DNA of 64,000 nucleotides, taken from NCBI GenBank assembly GCA_033964015.1, contig JAWWUD010000114.1, forward strand, positions 124,001 to 188,000, given 5' to 3'. Of the stretch, positions 24,019-37,916 are shown piece after piece (position 1 is the stretch's first letter; each line of letters starts with the position of its first letter). The notes beneath the pieces are model-generated. The model saw only the letters and a list, made by a program, of their open reading frames with translations, was not told where the DNA came from and ran no database searches. Origin of the DNA: Scolanthus callimorphus. Taxonomy: Eukaryota > Cnidaria > Anthozoa > Actiniaria > Edwardsiidae. Position numbers and translations under genes: made by a program.

Positions 24019-24500
24019 AAAAAAAAATATCCCTCCCACTCTGTGTGGTATATTATGTGGTATATCACTATATATTATGCGGTAAATCATATATCTTGGA
24101 TTTCATGTGCAATGGCAATCACGGCAGAGTTGATCGAGATTTGAAGTTCCGCTTCCTGTCATAGTCTTATCAACCACAGTCTCATTCGTACACCTCCATT
24201 CTGTTGCTCATAAAAATACCGGCTGATAGGCGACTAAATTTTATTTTCCAACAGCAAAGCCTATGCTCTGATACCATACATAGATACATTAGTTTCAGAA
24301 CGCTTTTATTTTAAATCAGCAACGAAATTAATACAAGCCCTGGGTTTATAACGGGAATCTACTCCGGTAGCTGATGTCATCATACCCTCGGCAGTGGACT
24401 ATCGAGTGTATTCTACTGCTACTGCATGTGAGCACGCATGAACCCGACCACCCAACGGGCACCTCTTATAAGTACATCATATTGTGATCACACCATTATT

Positions 24501-24921
24501 CCCGGGGGGGGGGGGAGGGGGTTCTCCCATGTAAGAGTGATAGGGGTGCTCGTCAGGACATCGGAAAATATACCCTAAAAAATAACAGGACACAAAAAAT
24601 CCAACCCCTAAAAAATACCTTATAAAACAAAATGACCCCTAAAAAATACCAAAAATAAACCTTTTTTGTTATTGGTTATTGTTTTTCATCTCAAAACAAG
24701 CTTATTTTAGAGCTATAAATGAACCACAAAGAAAGAAAGAAAACGTTTTACTTGGTTTGTGACCCTTTCATTCATTTGCGTACCCCTAAAAAATATCATT
24801 TATTAGTGAAAGCCACGATGTTTCTCCGATACCCCCTAAAAAACACCTGAGAGTCGATTTTGACCCCTAAAAAATACGACGAGCACCCCTATCAAGTCCA
24901 CATGTGAAGAACCCCCCCGGG
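24501..24921. mobile_element. hAT-like MITE with 8-bp target duplication
   Basis: The ends are CCCGGGGGG... and ...CCCCCCCGGG. An inverted repeat of about 45 bp includes GATAGGGGTGCTCGTC and its complement. CCATTATT flanks both sides (24493-24500, 24922-24929), an 8-bp duplication as made by hAT transposases. The interior carries about six copies of CCCCTAAAAAATA, all on the + strand. It is non-coding. Confidence 0.8.
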
Positions 24922-24939
24922 CCATTATTATTCCGGTAC

Positions 24940-27900
24940 TGTAGTTAGTGTGAAAAATACAGCATACTAGTGTCCCGGCAGATCCCGGTCCCGGTGCCAT
25001 TAACTAAAACATTATAGTTGCCAAATAGTGAAGTTTGGTCGCAATAATTAAAATCTGGTGGCCATCATTTTCTCCCAAATCAATGCTGTTGACAGCTTAT
25101 TTTGAGAAGGGCATTTTTAAAAGCCCTGCAGACTGAAAGGAAGTCGCCATTTGGTGACTAGGCTGAACGTTTTGCTCTCCATGTAGCCATTCCGTAATGT
25201 CGGTCCATGACGGGTCAAAAATCTGCACACGTCCCCCCTTGTACCATGATGGTCAAGGTAAAAGTAGCATGTCTGTTTTTGCGCACTCATGCTTTGCGAC
25301 AGGCACGAAAGGGGGCGAGAGAGTATAATGTCGGCGACTAGAAATGAGAAACTAGTCCTGAAATTCGTTATATAGTGGTTGTCCTTCCTGAATATTTTCC
25401 ACTTTTCTGATTTCTTCATCATTACAGATACTTACCGTCAGACCCTTCCTCTACCCGCATAAATCTGGACTGTCGTGGAAAAACCGCTTGAAACGTGGTT
25501 GCCCCTTCATATCTGTAAAGCACAAAGGATGAGTATGTTACACTCCTAGAAGACTTACAACGCATCAAATGGTGTCGTGATTTTTATTCATGCGAAGCTG
25601 GATTGAGACGTTGTGTCGTGGTTAAATTCTAAGTTAAAGGTAGGTGATAGGTTCAGCCTCGATCGTTGCGCTTGGACAAGGTGATCAGGAGACGATGAAT
25701 AATCAAATGCGGTAGGAAGACTGCAAAATAAACATGTTATTCCTGTTTCACAAAATCACTCAGTGCGCTCATTCGAAAGCCAACCATAGTAGAAAGGGAC
25801 AGAGATACACTAAGCTAATTCATCATAAAACGCAAGGTACATCAAAGCGCACATAGGTGAAGTAAATTCGAATGTCGCGGCGACTAGGTAATTTGCGTGA
25901 TGCAGAGAAACCACCTGGTCTCCTCGTTATTGCCTAAAAGCTAATGTTATAGAGGGTTTAATTATTTCCTTGACGAGCGCAAAACATAGTCACGGTCTAA
26001 GGCTAAACCAAAGACAGCCGCCGACTGCTCATCAACTTGCCTGCTACAGCTGTAGCCCGCTTTCCATCAGAGTCGGTTAGGAAGGCGGGAAAACTGCGTT
26101 TCCATTCTTAGACCTTATCCAACTTTTGTTTTCAAAACAATCTAAATGAAGACAAGATCATATTCCTCCTGTTTCTAAAACTGCGGGTCGAGATTTCATA
26201 GCACTAACAAAATTGCGCTTTTTAGGCTGCAGGGTTTACCAAAATGGCAAGCGCGATTACCTAGTACAATCGTCCAGAGTTCGTGCACCGTGGGTTTTTG
26301 CTTTGCTAGATCACTTCATCCTAAACAACAAGCCCTGCATGGCACTTAAACCCTCCCCGATCGTGTCCACGGGCTTTGAGAGTCTCTCTTGTGATTCTTT
26401 GTGGTTTCCTTGTCTTGCCGCCAAACTCACAAGGCACAAGGTTCCGCCTTTATCATCACGCGAACGTCACACAAGTCAAACGCGCGGGGTCTATCCTTCA
26501 ATATTTCATCACCAATGAGAAATCTCAAACATCGCCAATTTTATAAATAACGTTGCAGTCAATTTCCAAAGCTAATTTCCCTCGACGAGTACTGAATTTA
26601 GTGTCAAAATAGCATTTCCTGATATGATCTAAATCATTTTTTTCCCGGATATAGTCGAATGCAGCAAACCATCTATAATAGACTTAGCTTTGCGCTACTG
26701 GCAAGTTAGTGTTGTGTCCTGTTATCGTGTTACAACAATACTCTGTTCTATCGTCGTATTTTGCTTGTGCGCAAGCGAGATCCGTGAGCAAAACACGGCG
26801 CGAGGAGCGTGCCTCTCCGTTATAACATAAGTCGATAATAAGAAAACAATGCAGTCAGCTTATCTTTGCGGTCAAGTAAAAGAACACTACCTTCGGTCTG
26901 TTTGCGCGCGGGATGAGGTAGCATTGTTATTCATGAATTTAAGTGCTTCTGATCGGTTTCCTTTAGATATTTTACCCTCATTTTACTTTTTACTATAAGT
27001 ACAGAATATTCAATTACCGACAATAAAGAAACTGTCATGATTCGGGCACTATATAACTCGGCTCGTTCACGTAATTTCCCCTCCGCCCGAAGTTTTCCAT
27101 AGCGGCTGTCTCTAGCAAATTGCATTTACTTTCACTATGATTACAATTCATACAGATAAAAAGTTTTTGGTTCTCTGTGAAGACGCTAACCTCCGTGCAA
27201 GTGACAGCCCCTAATTAGGATATCCTTGCGAGTATTCTGAGTCAATTATAGCATGACAGGCTACCCGCTCTGGCTGCACACTTGGGACCAATAACAACGC
27301 CGCGATGGGGGCGATAATCACTACTCCGTTAACCTACCGCGCGTACATCTTTGGCATCGGACAAGACTGTTAGTTCAAGCAGCTGGGAGCGCTAACATAC
27401 AGTAGTCTGACAGTATTGCTTTAATCTCGCATCTCTAAGCGACTTGTTTCTCCTTCCCGCAACAGTTATCAAAATTGGCTGACGTTTTCCGCGAGCGTCT
27501 TTCCGAGAAGAAATCAGATACATCGAAACTTGACGAAAATATTAGTCTTCCTAAAAAAACTAGAGTAAAGTCTTTGATCTGGAGTGTGATAATGAAAAGA
27601 AGTGTATGTTTGCTCTCGTTAATCGCTTTTATTTCAAAATTACTTGTAAATGAAAAGTATAGAGCACCACGGTATTACTTTTAAACAGCAAAATCAACCT
27701 CGTTTTAAACAAACTCCTAATGATGGTCCTTTTTGCGGGAGAAAATGTTGTAGCGTTGGATGGCGCGAGGTGCATTTTTCTGAAAGATGAGTCTTTGTTG
27801 ATTTTCAATACACTCAGCTAAGCCTGTAAATAGACTGCTCTCAATGGACCCGCTCGTGCCTCATTCGCCCCTTAGATCACTTAACGCCTCGCTCTCTTCT

Positions 27901-28363
27901 TCAAAACATAAAAGGCTTCCATACACAGCTCCCGCTTTGTGGATTCAAATCAAATTACCAGGTACAATACGAAATTTATTGTGCCCATGTTTATTGACTG
28001 CCGGTTTCTAGTGAGTTTGCTTAGCATGTTCACGGCTTTCCACAATGAGTGAAGGCCACTGTTTATCTCATAAAAACCCAATTGTTCTATTACATTGATG
28101 AAGGAGGGCGAGGTCACGTGACCTGTCTATTAAAGACGAGCTAGAAGTTTACAAGTTTTAGTCTTTTCGCCTGTGGAACCACGGGAGGTTAGTCTTAACG
28201 GTTGTGCAACCACGAATTAGACCAGCAGATATTATCCACTCTTTCCACCAATCGGGTAAAATTAAGTGCAGTTACAAATTCTCCGATTATATCTCAAATC
28301 GCTTCCACGTTAATTTCTCCCTAACTGACTAAAAGCAATCGTTAAGTCTGAAATCTAGAAGTC
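24940..28363. other. 5' flank of OVO copy B, no repeats recognised
   Basis: No exon and no bounded mobile element is recognised over 3.4 kb, in contrast to the repeat-rich DNA on its left. Promoter and upstream exon positions cannot be fixed from sequence alone. Confidence 0.4.
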
Positions 28364-28387
28364 CTTTTTTGATTTTTTATGTTGCAG
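28364..28387 (+). other. Candidate 3' splice site in the OVO copy B 5' UTR
   Basis: A pyrimidine-rich stretch ending TTTTTTATGTTGCAG stops at 28387, 46 bp before the ATG. It would be the acceptor of a 5' UTR intron, with the untranslated first exon further upstream. No matching donor was assigned. Confidence 0.4.
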
Positions 28388-28433
28388 ATTTTCTTCTGAT
28401 TAGAACAAAAAGTTGTGCGCCTCTCGCCCAACG

Positions 28434-28521
28434 ATGCCGAGATCTTTTCTGGTCAAGAAAAACAGGGCGCGATGGGGCTCCTCAGATCCAGAGCCACAGA
28501 GCCAAGAAAACCAACAGAAAG
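28434..28521 (+). CDS. ovo: OVO copy B, exon 1 (SNAG motif)
   Basis: ATG at 28434 opens 29 codons plus one base before a donor GGTAACA (intron starts at 28522). The protein start MPRSFLVKKNRARW is a SNAG-type repressor motif with basic residues. It is the hallmark N terminus of OVO/OVOL, Snail and Gfi proteins and in those families recruits histone demethylase/deacetylase corepressors. The first base of a split codon (G) is left at the exon end, so the intron is phase 1. This matches exactly the two bases (TT) that open exon 2. It is too short to be seen as an open frame on length alone. Confidence 0.9.
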
Positions 28522-31500
28522 GTAACATTTATGTAGTTAAATATCCGTAGACAAACTTTCCAACACCTCTACAAGATTGGCTTATTTATTGTGAAGTTTC
28601 CTGTCTCAGAAGCTACATGTAAATTTGTCTCGGCTGTCTAAGTAACACTGTCTGCGTTCTGGTTTTGAGGTAAATGCACTAAAACCTAGCGGCCCACCGC
28701 AACCTCAAATCCAAACTGCTTTGCCTGCGGTTTTCTTTCCCAAGAACTGAAGTCTAATTCTGTGCAAATAGTGAGAGAAAGGATGTCGAGTCCATCAAGT
28801 TAGTGAGCAATGCACCAAGTAAATCTTTCCCGCTCACTCTGTATCTTTCATGCTTCCGAATTTGAACATAAAAATGCACGGCGAGAATAAACGCTCCAAT
28901 TGTCTGATAGGCTGATAATTTTCTCTCCAAACCGCAACCAAAACATGGTCACAAATGAAAGGGGGAGGGTATTTTATTTCGTTAGCTGGGCTGATTAATG
29001 GAGGAAACAATAGTTTTTTTTTGCCGGCTTTCGGAATGACTTTCCGATCCGTTACGGACGTTATAGCAGACAAGAAACCGTACCGCTTTTCTCAGAGTTC
29101 AGTCTTAAGAAGAACTACGAAAGCTTAGGTAAAAGTGTTGAAAACATGTCAGGAAATGTTGGCCAGACTATTACATAGCATAACTCGAGCTTTCACGGAC
29201 TAGTTGCTGGTATTTTTGCTCGAAACTTCAGATAGGCAGTTAAGCTTTCCTTTTTACCTAGCTAATTGACAAAAGGAATGTACAATGGGGCGTAAATAGC
29301 TCTTTCATATTCAAATAATTCGGTGTTGGGACGTTATACAAAGAAGTTAATGGAAGAGCCAATTGTTCAATACAAAACCTCTTTGTACGGATTACACTGG
29401 AACACGCGCCGTAGCAGAAACACGGTGGCGTATCTTTTGTTCAGGCATACGCGTCTTATTTAGAGAACAAGAGAAAACGTTGTTCCCCTGCTATGCTGAG
29501 CGCGTGTCTTATTGCATTATTAGCCTGACACCTCGGCAAACTCAGCCATTCAAAGTCAATTAAAACAAGCCCCACTAGGCTGAGCTATAACTGCGGATAA
29601 TTACCTCATATACCCATCAGCCTGATATTTCGTCGAAGAGCGCTTTTAGGAATTAAAACTTTTTCAATTTGGAAATGTAATTCGATATATTATTTCGCTT
29701 TTATAACGTGTAGTCTTCAGATCTAAACTTCCTTTTCAGTACTTTGAAACTCCCTAGTTTTTCTAATAGCAGGTATTCTTTATAATTCTTATATGGTTGT
29801 CATTTACAGGTTTTAATGCACTCTGTGTTTTTTATGGACACTTTTATTGCTCCCGTACGCAGCGCCTAGTATATTATAATGTTATATTTGTATTACTTGC
29901 AGCTGTTTTGGACAACTTGACTCCGTACATTTATTCCGTATATTAACACTGCAGTATACCGTTTCACCAAAGGTCTTCACAAGTTCTTGCATTAAGTTTC
30001 AACTCTAATATACTGTGTTATCTTGGCGAAAGGTCTAATACCGTTCACGGGTTTCGCTTTTCAGATCCAATATAGCCCGATAAGAGGACAGGTGCGCGGT
30101 AAATCTCACAGTTCAGTTACATGTTACTATTCTGACCTATTAACACGGCCAAGAATTGACTACTAAAAAGGGGGTGACATTATACGGTCATTACAAGACG
30201 ACCATTACATTAAGCTTTTGAGTTGCGGCTCAGTTTCTGCTAAATCCCACATTCTTACTTGCCCGCCCCTTTCTTTGCTTTGCCCATTACTTTTTTCAAA
30301 TCTTTTTCCCACGCACAATAAAGGTTTTAATTGTTCTCTGTGTACCTGTGTTCTTCTTTTTCTTCAACTAATCTCCTTAGTCTCCATTTCTAAAAGAATC
30401 ATTTTCCATTTTAGAAAATTTCAGAAACTATCTCCCTTTGAATAAAGGCTAGTGGTTCTCAAAGCTTAAAAAACGTGCTTCCTTTCTTTGCACCTAAAAC
30501 AAAATTCAAATTATATTTTAACACTTCTGCTTAACGGAAAGCTGGCAATTGAAATAGAAGACCCCACTAGAATAACGAATTGGCGAACGATTTATAATGT
30601 TGTGTATTTTCTAGCGTTAGTTCGGGAAAGTCCAAAGTTCTTCTTAACTATCTATTTATTCAGTCTGAACAATCCATGTTTTGCTATTTCTTAGTATAAA
30701 TTCGTCTTCTTCTTTTTATCAGCTACAAAGATCAGAAAGCAAAGGGCGAGATTTCTCATTTGCTTTGTTTGCTTTCAACAAAAGAAAAAAGTTCCTAACA
30801 AGTTGTAATCACTAGAATTTAATTTTTCTTCGTAAACGGAGGAGAAAAGTTTCAAATTCTTTGTGTTCCTGCAGCTTTATCTAAATCTTTAATAAACTTT
30901 CAGCCAAATTTTCGAAATATAAGGAAGACTTCAAATAGTGAAAAAAATCCGTGTGAGAGTTATTGTTTTTTTCTACATGGAGATGGTAATCTTGGATCGC
31001 ACCCTTTCTACAAAAAGAATTCCCCCTCTTATCAAAATATAAAACAAAAATAAAGATATAGCAGATAAGCGAAGCTGATATCTGCTTCTTCAGATATTAA
31101 CTTTGGATTTATTGCCAGCTTAGGATAAAACGATTTAGAGTAATGTCTGTCTTAGCGATGGGTTTGTGTGGCGTAAAACGGTCTTAGTGCGAGGCAAAAA
31201 TAAGTATTTTAAGATTCCCAATAATTCCTCCCCTTAAACGTTTTACGAAATTACGGAGAAAACAATAATTAACTGAGGGATAGAGTAAATGGAACGAGTA
31301 ATTGCAATAAAGTATAAGACACGATAAACAATGGCTAAATTGCTTAGCTGCTAATCTACTTTCATGGTTCATAAATTGACTTTCTAATAAAATAACACTG
31401 CCCGCCTCTGGAAACTATTGCCCGCGGGCAGTCGGCCAGACTTCGCTTTCATTAAGGTAATTTTGCTAGAAATTAAAGTACTTTGTTTTTATTTTACTCA

Positions 31501-34500
31501 AGGGCGGTATCTTTCGCTACGGGGCGTACAGATACAAGCTACTGTAACTTATAATACTACTTTCTGTTTGCTTTAAAAATTTTCAACACGCGCAATAAAA
31601 CGTATCTTTGCCAGCAATTCCCAAGCCTTTTAACACAATATCCGTAGCACACAATATAATAACACAAGCTTTCCCGTGCATCCAAAAAGCCCAAAATGTT
31701 ATTTTTTCTGCATTTAAAAGCCTTTTCCTCTTGTTTGTAATGCTGGAGCTACTGAACAAATATTGTTGGGTGAAGTTTTAAACGAGAAGTTTTAGCCGCG
31801 TGTAAAAGCGAAAGGTTCAAATATTTTCCTAGCGGTCCGTAGAAACCCACATTAAATTATTTACGAAATAACGCATTTTGGAAATGAGAATGATGTTGGT
31901 GAGAATGAGAAGTGTAGAAATGCAAAATTACGAACAAATGTTAATAGCAAGTTATCCACATTTAGAAACCAAATCTAGGTATCTCGTTGTCAGCGTTAAA
32001 AAATGATGTAAAAAATTTAATACCTCCAGAAACTTCCTCGCTAATAAAAAAGACAGGTATAAAGTTTTCTTGTGAGTAAATATGAGAGGACGTATTCCTA
32101 GGATAAGATATTCAGAGCGCTCAAAACGCTGAAAGTGAATCACTTCCACGATCACGCATGTACGTTTTTCCAGAAGCTAAAAATGTCGGTCTTGCTCCAT
32201 TCCCAAAGTGAGTTGGAATTTACAAAGACAATTTGAAATGTTAAGCGACTTAAGATAAGAACAAAACAGAACAAATATTTGCGACATAAGCCATTTTTAT
32301 TATGATTTATTTGGTTCTTATTTATATATAATATATACAGAAAATACTTCTTAAATTTATCACTGGCAATAAAAGAAAGTGTTGTATCAGGTACTTCCTC
32401 GTTTTTGTCTTTTTTTGTTCCAGACGACGCAACACTTTCTTTAGATTACACCGATGCAAAAAAAGAATCCTAGTATTTTAAGATGAATCTGAGATACCAA
32501 TGTTCTTTAATTCCCTTATAAAACCTTATCCTACAAATCCCGGCTTTCCACTCGCTAAATTACTAATTTGTTTGTTTGTTTATCACCAAGATAGCGCTAA
32601 AAATCCGGACACTATTATTTCTTCTCAGAGAATTTGCAGGGAGATGTAATCACAGTATTTCTCGCAGCCGGCGTAGATTCGAATTAAAAGAGAAAACGAG
32701 ACTTCGAGATAGCAGTCTAAATGTACCGAAGCTCGGGACGATGTTTAACGACAATAAAGATAGACTATTTGTTGACGTTTTATCTCCGGGATTTATTTGG
32801 TTACCCGTTAATAACAAAATATGTCTGATATTTTTTTATGGAACCTGATAGAGATAACTAAATGAACAGTGAAACATCCAGTGCTTTACTATACGTTATA
32901 AAGTTTTGGTATTAATATACAGTACATCTATGAATACATATTTCTTTGATTTTGAGAAAGAACATTCAAAGATTCCAAGAACATTCCCTGCGCAAATGTT
33001 GATGATACTGTGTGATTAAAAATATGATTTAAAAAAATGAAATATCATTTTGCGTACGCTTTTAAATGTTCTTCTTTAAGAATTTATAACAATTGAAAAA
33101 GGTAAACAAGTTAGAATAACACTATAATTTTCGTCTACTTTTGATAGGATTTGCAAGAGTAATATTCCGCAAAGTCAGAACCAGAAAAGGTGGTTTCATT
33201 TTGGTATTATTTCTTAGTACTATGATCCCATTAGGACAGCAGTTTAATAGATAGTCCAAGCAATATTACATGTATTTCGAGTATTATTACACAAGGTTTT
33301 ATTCGCTATCTAGGTAAAGACAGATCCAATAAAGTTCTTTGGGGCTTATTAAGAGGGATTTTCCCTGGAATAACTTAATCGGCTTTCTCTTTATGCTCAC
33401 GAGTTTCTCTTTTATTTTGATTAAAAAACGGCAAGCCCATCAGTTACGCGACCTTCAAACACTCAAGGTTCCTTTACGAAAACAAAAAGGTCTAGGGTGC
33501 ACTACAATCTATGCTCTTACAGCCCTAGCTAGGTGGCGCGTTATAACAATATGAAATACGATAGGTCCTTTAGCAGCCTCAATACGAGGGTTAGTACTTT
33601 CAGCTGGACAGAAGTTCCCCTTGGAAATCTATTAACATGTATACAAGGCTTCTATAAAAGAGAAACGAGACTTTACGCCTTACAAAAGCTGTTTGGCAAG
33701 TAAAAATACAAATCCATTAGCTAGTGTATTGGCCAGAGCAATTATATGGATGGTGGAAAAAATTGATGTACGTTTGACCTGCCCAAAACAAACGGCTGCA
33801 TGTCAGAAAAAATAAAAACTTAATGCGAAAAAGTAGCCACTTCTCTAAGCACCTCATTCAACAATATTGTTTTAATCCTGTAGAAACTTCAGCGTTTTAT
33901 CGCCAGCGTCACAAACTAGCTTTATTATTTTATTAGTAATAGCAAAAAACGACGATTAACTGTTATATTTTTCATGAGACAGCTCTATGCCTTAATTAAA
34001 AATATAATATTAAAATCATGAAGTTTCTGTCGTCTGATTTGTTGTTCCTTAATTAAATTCAGAGGAAAATATTTCCAAATAAATCTGGGAAATAATACTA
34101 ACAAAATATTGTATTCGCTGTTTCACATTTTCACTGTAAAAAAGAAATGACGACTATCTTTCTGGCGTGAAACCTGGGTAAAATAGCTAGAGTACCTGAT
34201 CAAACATTTACTTGAAAACCTGCTGATAATTTTATGAGCTGACGAAAAAAGTTTGGGTGCGAAGAAGCATCTAAAATACAGATAAACAGAGAATAATGTA
34301 CTATGGAAATGTTTGCGTTAAAGGCTCTTTATCCACTTTAGCCACTGTAAAGCTATTACTCGATATGACCAACTACTATGTTCAAGCTTCATTCAAATAG
34401 GATGGCGCATTCAAACTCGAGGGCTTTTAAAACGGATAGCGAAAAATCTAAGATTGAATCCTAAAATCACGCCCGAGAGAGTTAAAAGACTTTTGTATGA

Positions 34501-36213
34501 GTTTGGTTTCCTAAGCCATTAGCTAGAGGAAGAAAGGCAATTCATTGAGAAGTGCTCCACCGAGGAAATGCAAACACTTGATTCTCTATGGTGAGTTAGC
34601 GATGAAAACTTGGCATGAACGCCCTGTAATGTTAGTCTAGCTGTTAGATCTATTAGCACACCGATGAAGCCCGGCCCCGTCGCTGCTGTTAGTTACCGAA
34701 CAAACTCCAAAAGCTCTATTCTTCATAAAAGTGACATTGAATTGCCCTAGTATTAGCTCAGCCGAGCGGGCATTTTGCTGCTATAAAACACTATGTACGG
34801 CGAATTTAGCAGATTTTTGTCTAATAAGAGGAGCTTCATTCAGGACAACGCAAAATAAAGTAATAGGCCTGTAGTGATGTTTCAACTGACTCACATTGCT
34901 GAGATCTCTCTTGCGCGTTGCCATGGAATGCTAATCGGTTGCCGTTTATGAGGAAACAAAATGTCACAAGCTTATAAAATAATCATTTTCTAATGATTTT
35001 AATGTATGTTTTTTAGAACTTTGTCTTTGCTTTTAGCAAGTCTGCTTCTTAAGACAATTACGATTCTAGCAACATCCGCCCCGTGTAATCTCGAAAGTAC
35101 AAACAGCCTTCAAGGTCAAAATGACGATCTTTGTGCGCTTTCAAACCCCTACTTGAGAAACGGCAATTGAGGTTAGTTTGGCACGCATTAAGCGAAAAAG
35201 CGACTAACAAAAATAGACCGTTTTAAGAAAGAGCCCAAAACACGCTATATGGATGAGCACTTCAGTGTCTTGTAAGGGTGGATTAAATGCCAGCTACTTT
35301 CCTTGTGTCGGCAATCTCTTTCATTTTCCGTTTCTCAAGGACCGCTATTGGCCCTTTGTTTTCCGCCCCGGTTTGTAGAGGATGGATAGGAAATGTTCTC
35401 TTTTAGCCTTTATGCTTTCTTAAACCGCTAGAGCCGCTAAGTCTTCAGACCACCATCAAATAAATCTGAAATATTTTCCGAGGCGTCCCGTTTTGTTTTG
35501 TCATTTTGTCGATACCCTCTTCTTTATAGAAACGAGAATTTCCGTCTGAGGCCAAAACCGAATGTTCTTACAAGTAAAAAAATATGATAAGGAATGAAGG
35601 GACAATTCCTCAGATTGACTTGCTAGTGAATGCTCTGCAAGTTCGAAGATAAATTCACCCCGAAAGATGCGTAAAAGCTTTAAAACTGGCACAAAATAGT
35701 TTCGTTCATTTAAAAAAAAAGTGTAGACGTGGGAGAGAAGAACTTGGAATTCAGCCTGAGCTATTTTATCCTAGGATGTGCTTACATGCTTACCAAATCT
35801 CAGTCTCAACGTTCATAAAAGGATACTCTGATTAACGAACGAAGGCCTGACCTAAAACGTTTCAACTTTACTTTGGTATAGAGTATGTAGTCCACATTTA
35901 TTTCCTGCCGATTAGAAAATATAATCACTTTTGGTTTAAGTTTAAATGCTTGCGGATCAGCCATAAGATAAGAAACATTTTGTGTCCTACAATTTTACCA
36001 AGTAACACCATAGTTATAAAAGACTGTCTCCTCTACAAACTATAGACACAAAGAAAAGGCTCAAAATAAATTAATACGTTTCTGGTGCAACCTTAAGCCC
36101 GGGTTTCTCAACTGTATCGTATATATCTTATTTTTATTGAGCAATTACAATTTTTGTTATTAAAAATGTGCCTCCTCGACGAATAAGCCTAATCTCGTTC
36201 TCTTTTTCTGCAG
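28522..36213 (+). other. 7.7-kb intron of OVO copy B
   Basis: The donor is GTAACA and the acceptor CTCTTTTTCTGCAG. The intron is phase 1. No terminal-inverted-repeat element, SINE head or LINE fragment was recognised inside it by eye, although the surrounding 50 kb is full of them. It holds AT-rich sequence only, with a possible small hairpin AGCAGATA/TATCTGCT near 31062-31087. Confidence 0.7.
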
Positions 36214-37916
36214 TTACGAAAGATGATCTGCATCAGTCGCTGAATACTCCAACTCACATTGTAACAGAAAACAATGGTGCCGAATTCACGAACCCGTCAG
36301 AAACTCCTCTTGAATCAGAAGACGAAGAGGATACAAGTCGCCCTTCGGAAGAGGGAGAGATTCTAAACACAAAAGCTGAAGATATTGATGACTTTTTCCG
36401 ACGCTTGAAAGCACAAGTCTCTGCCAACGCTTTGGCGAACCATGAACTGCTCATTACAAATGCAGACGATGTGAAGGCTAACTCTGAGATAAGCCAGAAA
36501 GACTTTAATCCGATGGGTGTATCTACAAGGACAGAACCCGCGCTAGAAAGAACTCAGAGTCGGATAGAAATGTTCCAGGAAGAGGAGAAGGGGTCGCTGA
36601 ACGAAGAGGAAGAAATCGAAACGGCGCCAGCACCACATCCAGCGGCAATTTCAAGCAAGAGCTCGAAAACACTTGACGATACGTCGAATGTAAAGCAAAA
36701 AACGAAGCCAGTCATGGAAGGGACATCAGACCAGCCCGAAAAAAGGCGAGAGTACATGATATGGAGACTAGCAGAGGAAGTACCCGAGAGACAGGGCGAA
36801 TATAGGACTCGCGAGGAAAACCAGGACAATAAGGGACCTACAAGCCACGATCAATCAAGTGAGCAACCAATCAGCTGCAAGGATACTGCTTTTCGCGCGA
36901 CTTACGGACCGACAATCGATAGTCTGCGGCAACAAAGGGAAAATGCTTTTCACGAAGTAAAACATGTTGAACACAAAGACAAAACTCACGCTACACAGGA
37001 TTCATTTGGAGCTAAATCAGGACCTAGCTACGGATTCCTGCCAGGAAATGAGTACGCTCGTGTTAAAGCACATGATGTATGCAAACCAACTAGCCTGCAT
37101 CACACTGAGCTCATCCGGGCATTGGACCCATATTCGGGGGCTCTGGGTCAGACTAATTGTTATCGAACACCTGAAGGACTCCGCTCGCCAATATTTGCGA
37201 GCTCGCCTCCTGTAGACTTTAATCTGGGATTCCCTTCTGTTGCCAGACCTTTAGACCCAGAGGTCTTGCGTTGTTTTATGTACTGTAATGGGGCAACTAA
37301 AGATTTACCTTTGAAAAGCACCCCCTGGCCAAGCCCCACGGCCGAAGTGCCTTCCAGCCCTAGGGGCATAGGATGGGAAACATTTTTGTCTCAAAGTTAC
37401 GACGCATGCGCAACTCTCCCTGAGCACCTTCTTATGCGAGGTTACATCCCACAAAGCAGTATGGGTAGAGAAAGAAAAGACCCACAGGGCATGACGCCGA
37501 ACAGGTACAAATGTGGCCTGTGCAATGCATCATTTTCGCTGCAGCGTCTGCTGAACCGTCACATGAAGACGCACTCTTTCTACAAGCGATACCACTGCCA
37601 GTTCTGCGGGAAAGGCTTCAATGACACTTTTGACCTCAAGCGTCACATACGGACGCACACCGGTATCAAACCATTCAAGTGTGATCGATGTGACAAGTCT
37701 TTTACTCAGCGGTGTTCTCTCGAAGCGCATCTAACACGTGTACACAGCGTGGTCCATAAGTTTGGCTTCCGAGAACGACGCGAAAAAATGTTCGTGTGTG
37801 AAGACTGTGGGCTGACATTCAAGGAAAACCAATCAGAGTTTCGTCAGCATGTGGCATCTCACCACCCTGAAACTGATAAGATATTGCGACTGCGTAGAAA
37901 TGGCTTCCCGGCGTGA
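36214..37916 (+). CDS. ovo: OVO-like C2H2 zinc-finger factor, copy B, terminal exon
   Basis: Joined to the SNAG exon, this gives a 596-residue nuclear transcription factor. The spliced codon G|TT (Val) is followed by TKDDLHQ. Residues ~30-210 are acidic and Ser/Thr-rich, and the middle part (~210-455) is low in recognisable motifs. Four C2H2 fingers start at about 463, 491, 519 and 558. The core motifs are those of OVO: YHCQFCGKGFNDTFDLKRH, FKCDRCDKSFTQRCSLEAH, and finger 4 after the spacer KFGFRERREK. The stop is TGA at 37914. An in-frame ATG-less extension back to 36168 is intron sequence. Compared with copy A the N-terminal half is longer and unrelated by eye, whereas the finger block is nearly identical even at silent sites. 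Confidence 0.95.

Noticed and set aside
36168..36213. In-frame extension MPPRRISLISFSFSA as the start of OVO copy B
   Set aside because: It covers the pyrimidine tract and AG of the 3' splice site. The SNAG exon at 28434 joins in the correct phase and has the family N terminus.
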